DNA of 33,554 nucleotides. It comes from Planctomycetota bacterium. GTDB taxonomy: Bacteria > Planctomycetota > PUPC01 > JACPCR01. The notes under the pieces were generated by a model. The model ran no database searches. It saw only the letters and a program-made list of their open reading frames with translations, and was not told the DNA's origin. Shown here piece after piece: positions 33,461 through 33,554 of this stretch. How positions within the stretch are numbered: position 1 is the stretch's first letter; every line of letters begins with the position of its first letter. A program made the position numbers and the translations under genes. The stretch lies in the NCBI GenBank assembly GCA_027625095.1, contig JAQBXN010000099.1:1-33554 (forward strand). Reading direction: 5' to 3'.

Positions 33461-33554
33461 GAACACCAACGGTGTTCTTGCCTCCAGCCCAGGGTTCGCG
33501 AGTCTTCGAGCAACCCTGGGTACGGAAGCGAGGAGATCTTCAACCCCAACGGGG
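33461..33554. repeat. Palindromic dispersed-repeat-like element at the window end
   Basis: Three inverted repeats in succession: GAACACC-AAC-GGTGTTC (33461-33477), CCCAGGGTT (33488-33496) with AACCCTGGG (33512-33520), and CCCC-AAC-GGGG (33544-33554, cut by the window edge). The combination of a CCCAGGGTT...AACCCTGGG stem flanked by GAACxCC-type stems resembles a family of intergenic repeats I recall from planctomycetal and verrucomicrobial genomes. No transposase is seen; mobilisation in trans, as for REP elements, is possible. Confidence 0.65.

Noticed and set aside
33232..33549. Minus-strand frame of 105 codons at the right end
   Set aside because: It runs through a palindromic repeat, shows no domain or signal, and similar frames are expected by chance in such repeats.

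Overview
The window looks like a chromosomal segment of a Gram-negative member of the PVC superphylum (Verrucomicrobiota, Planctomycetota, Lentisphaerota) or a close relative. The support is the gene mix: two Hanks-type Ser/Thr kinases, a DUF1552 protein with a Tat signal, a phytanoyl-CoA dioxygenase-like protein, a Memo-family protein, an NHL propeller, a large secreted protein with HEAT repeats, and a Porin_5-like porin. Short palindromic and heptamer repeats between genes fit the same group. I cannot place it more precisely without a marker-gene tree. I see no tRNA, rRNA, CRISPR array, insertion sequence or prophage gene.

Layout. 216-3371: a membrane-anchored sensor-type kinase. 3434-6322 (minus): an ABC-2 exporter made of a fused double permease and an ATPase, separated by a purine-rich microsatellite. 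6487-7488: an NHL six-bladed propeller. 7489-9902 (minus): a coupled SGNH hydrolase and Memo-like pair. 10112-16696: the most interesting block, a co-directional cluster encoding a von Willebrand factor A (vWA) protein with a TonB-like membrane anchor, an LSm-like/TPR secreted protein, one ExbB/TolQ, two ExbD/TolR and a large secreted TPR protein. 16769-18100: DUF1552 protein. 18126-18926 (minus): PhyH-like dioxygenase. 19248-20504: a soluble kinase. 20521-22371 (minus): a tandem metallo-beta-lactamase protein whose first lobe has lost metal ligands. 22419-24279 (minus): a tight HNH nuclease, secreted protein and phasin-like coiled-coil operon. 24411-24797 (minus): group II truncated haemoglobin. 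24884-25903: Obg GTPase. 26126-30943 (minus): a 1605-residue secreted glycosidase-like protein with C-terminal HEAT repeats. 31595-32944: a porin with an ordered 3' UTR that ends in a clear intrinsic terminator.

How the genes may work together. The 10112-16696 cluster reads as a proton-motive-force-driven envelope machine. ExbB and two ExbD would form the motor. The vWA protein carries the SxxxH transmembrane signature by which TonB contacts ExbB, so it is a candidate force-transmitting arm that has a metal-dependent adhesion domain in place of the TonB C-terminal domain. The two TPR proteins would be periplasmic scaffolds. No TonB, TonB-dependent receptor, TolA, TolB or Pal is visible. The 1 ExbB : 2 ExbD stoichiometry recalls the Myxococcus AglRQS motor, which also works with TPR proteins and a vWA adhesin; that link is inference. 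Several starts lack a Shine-Dalgarno sequence and follow pyrimidine-rich tracts, so start calls there are less certain.
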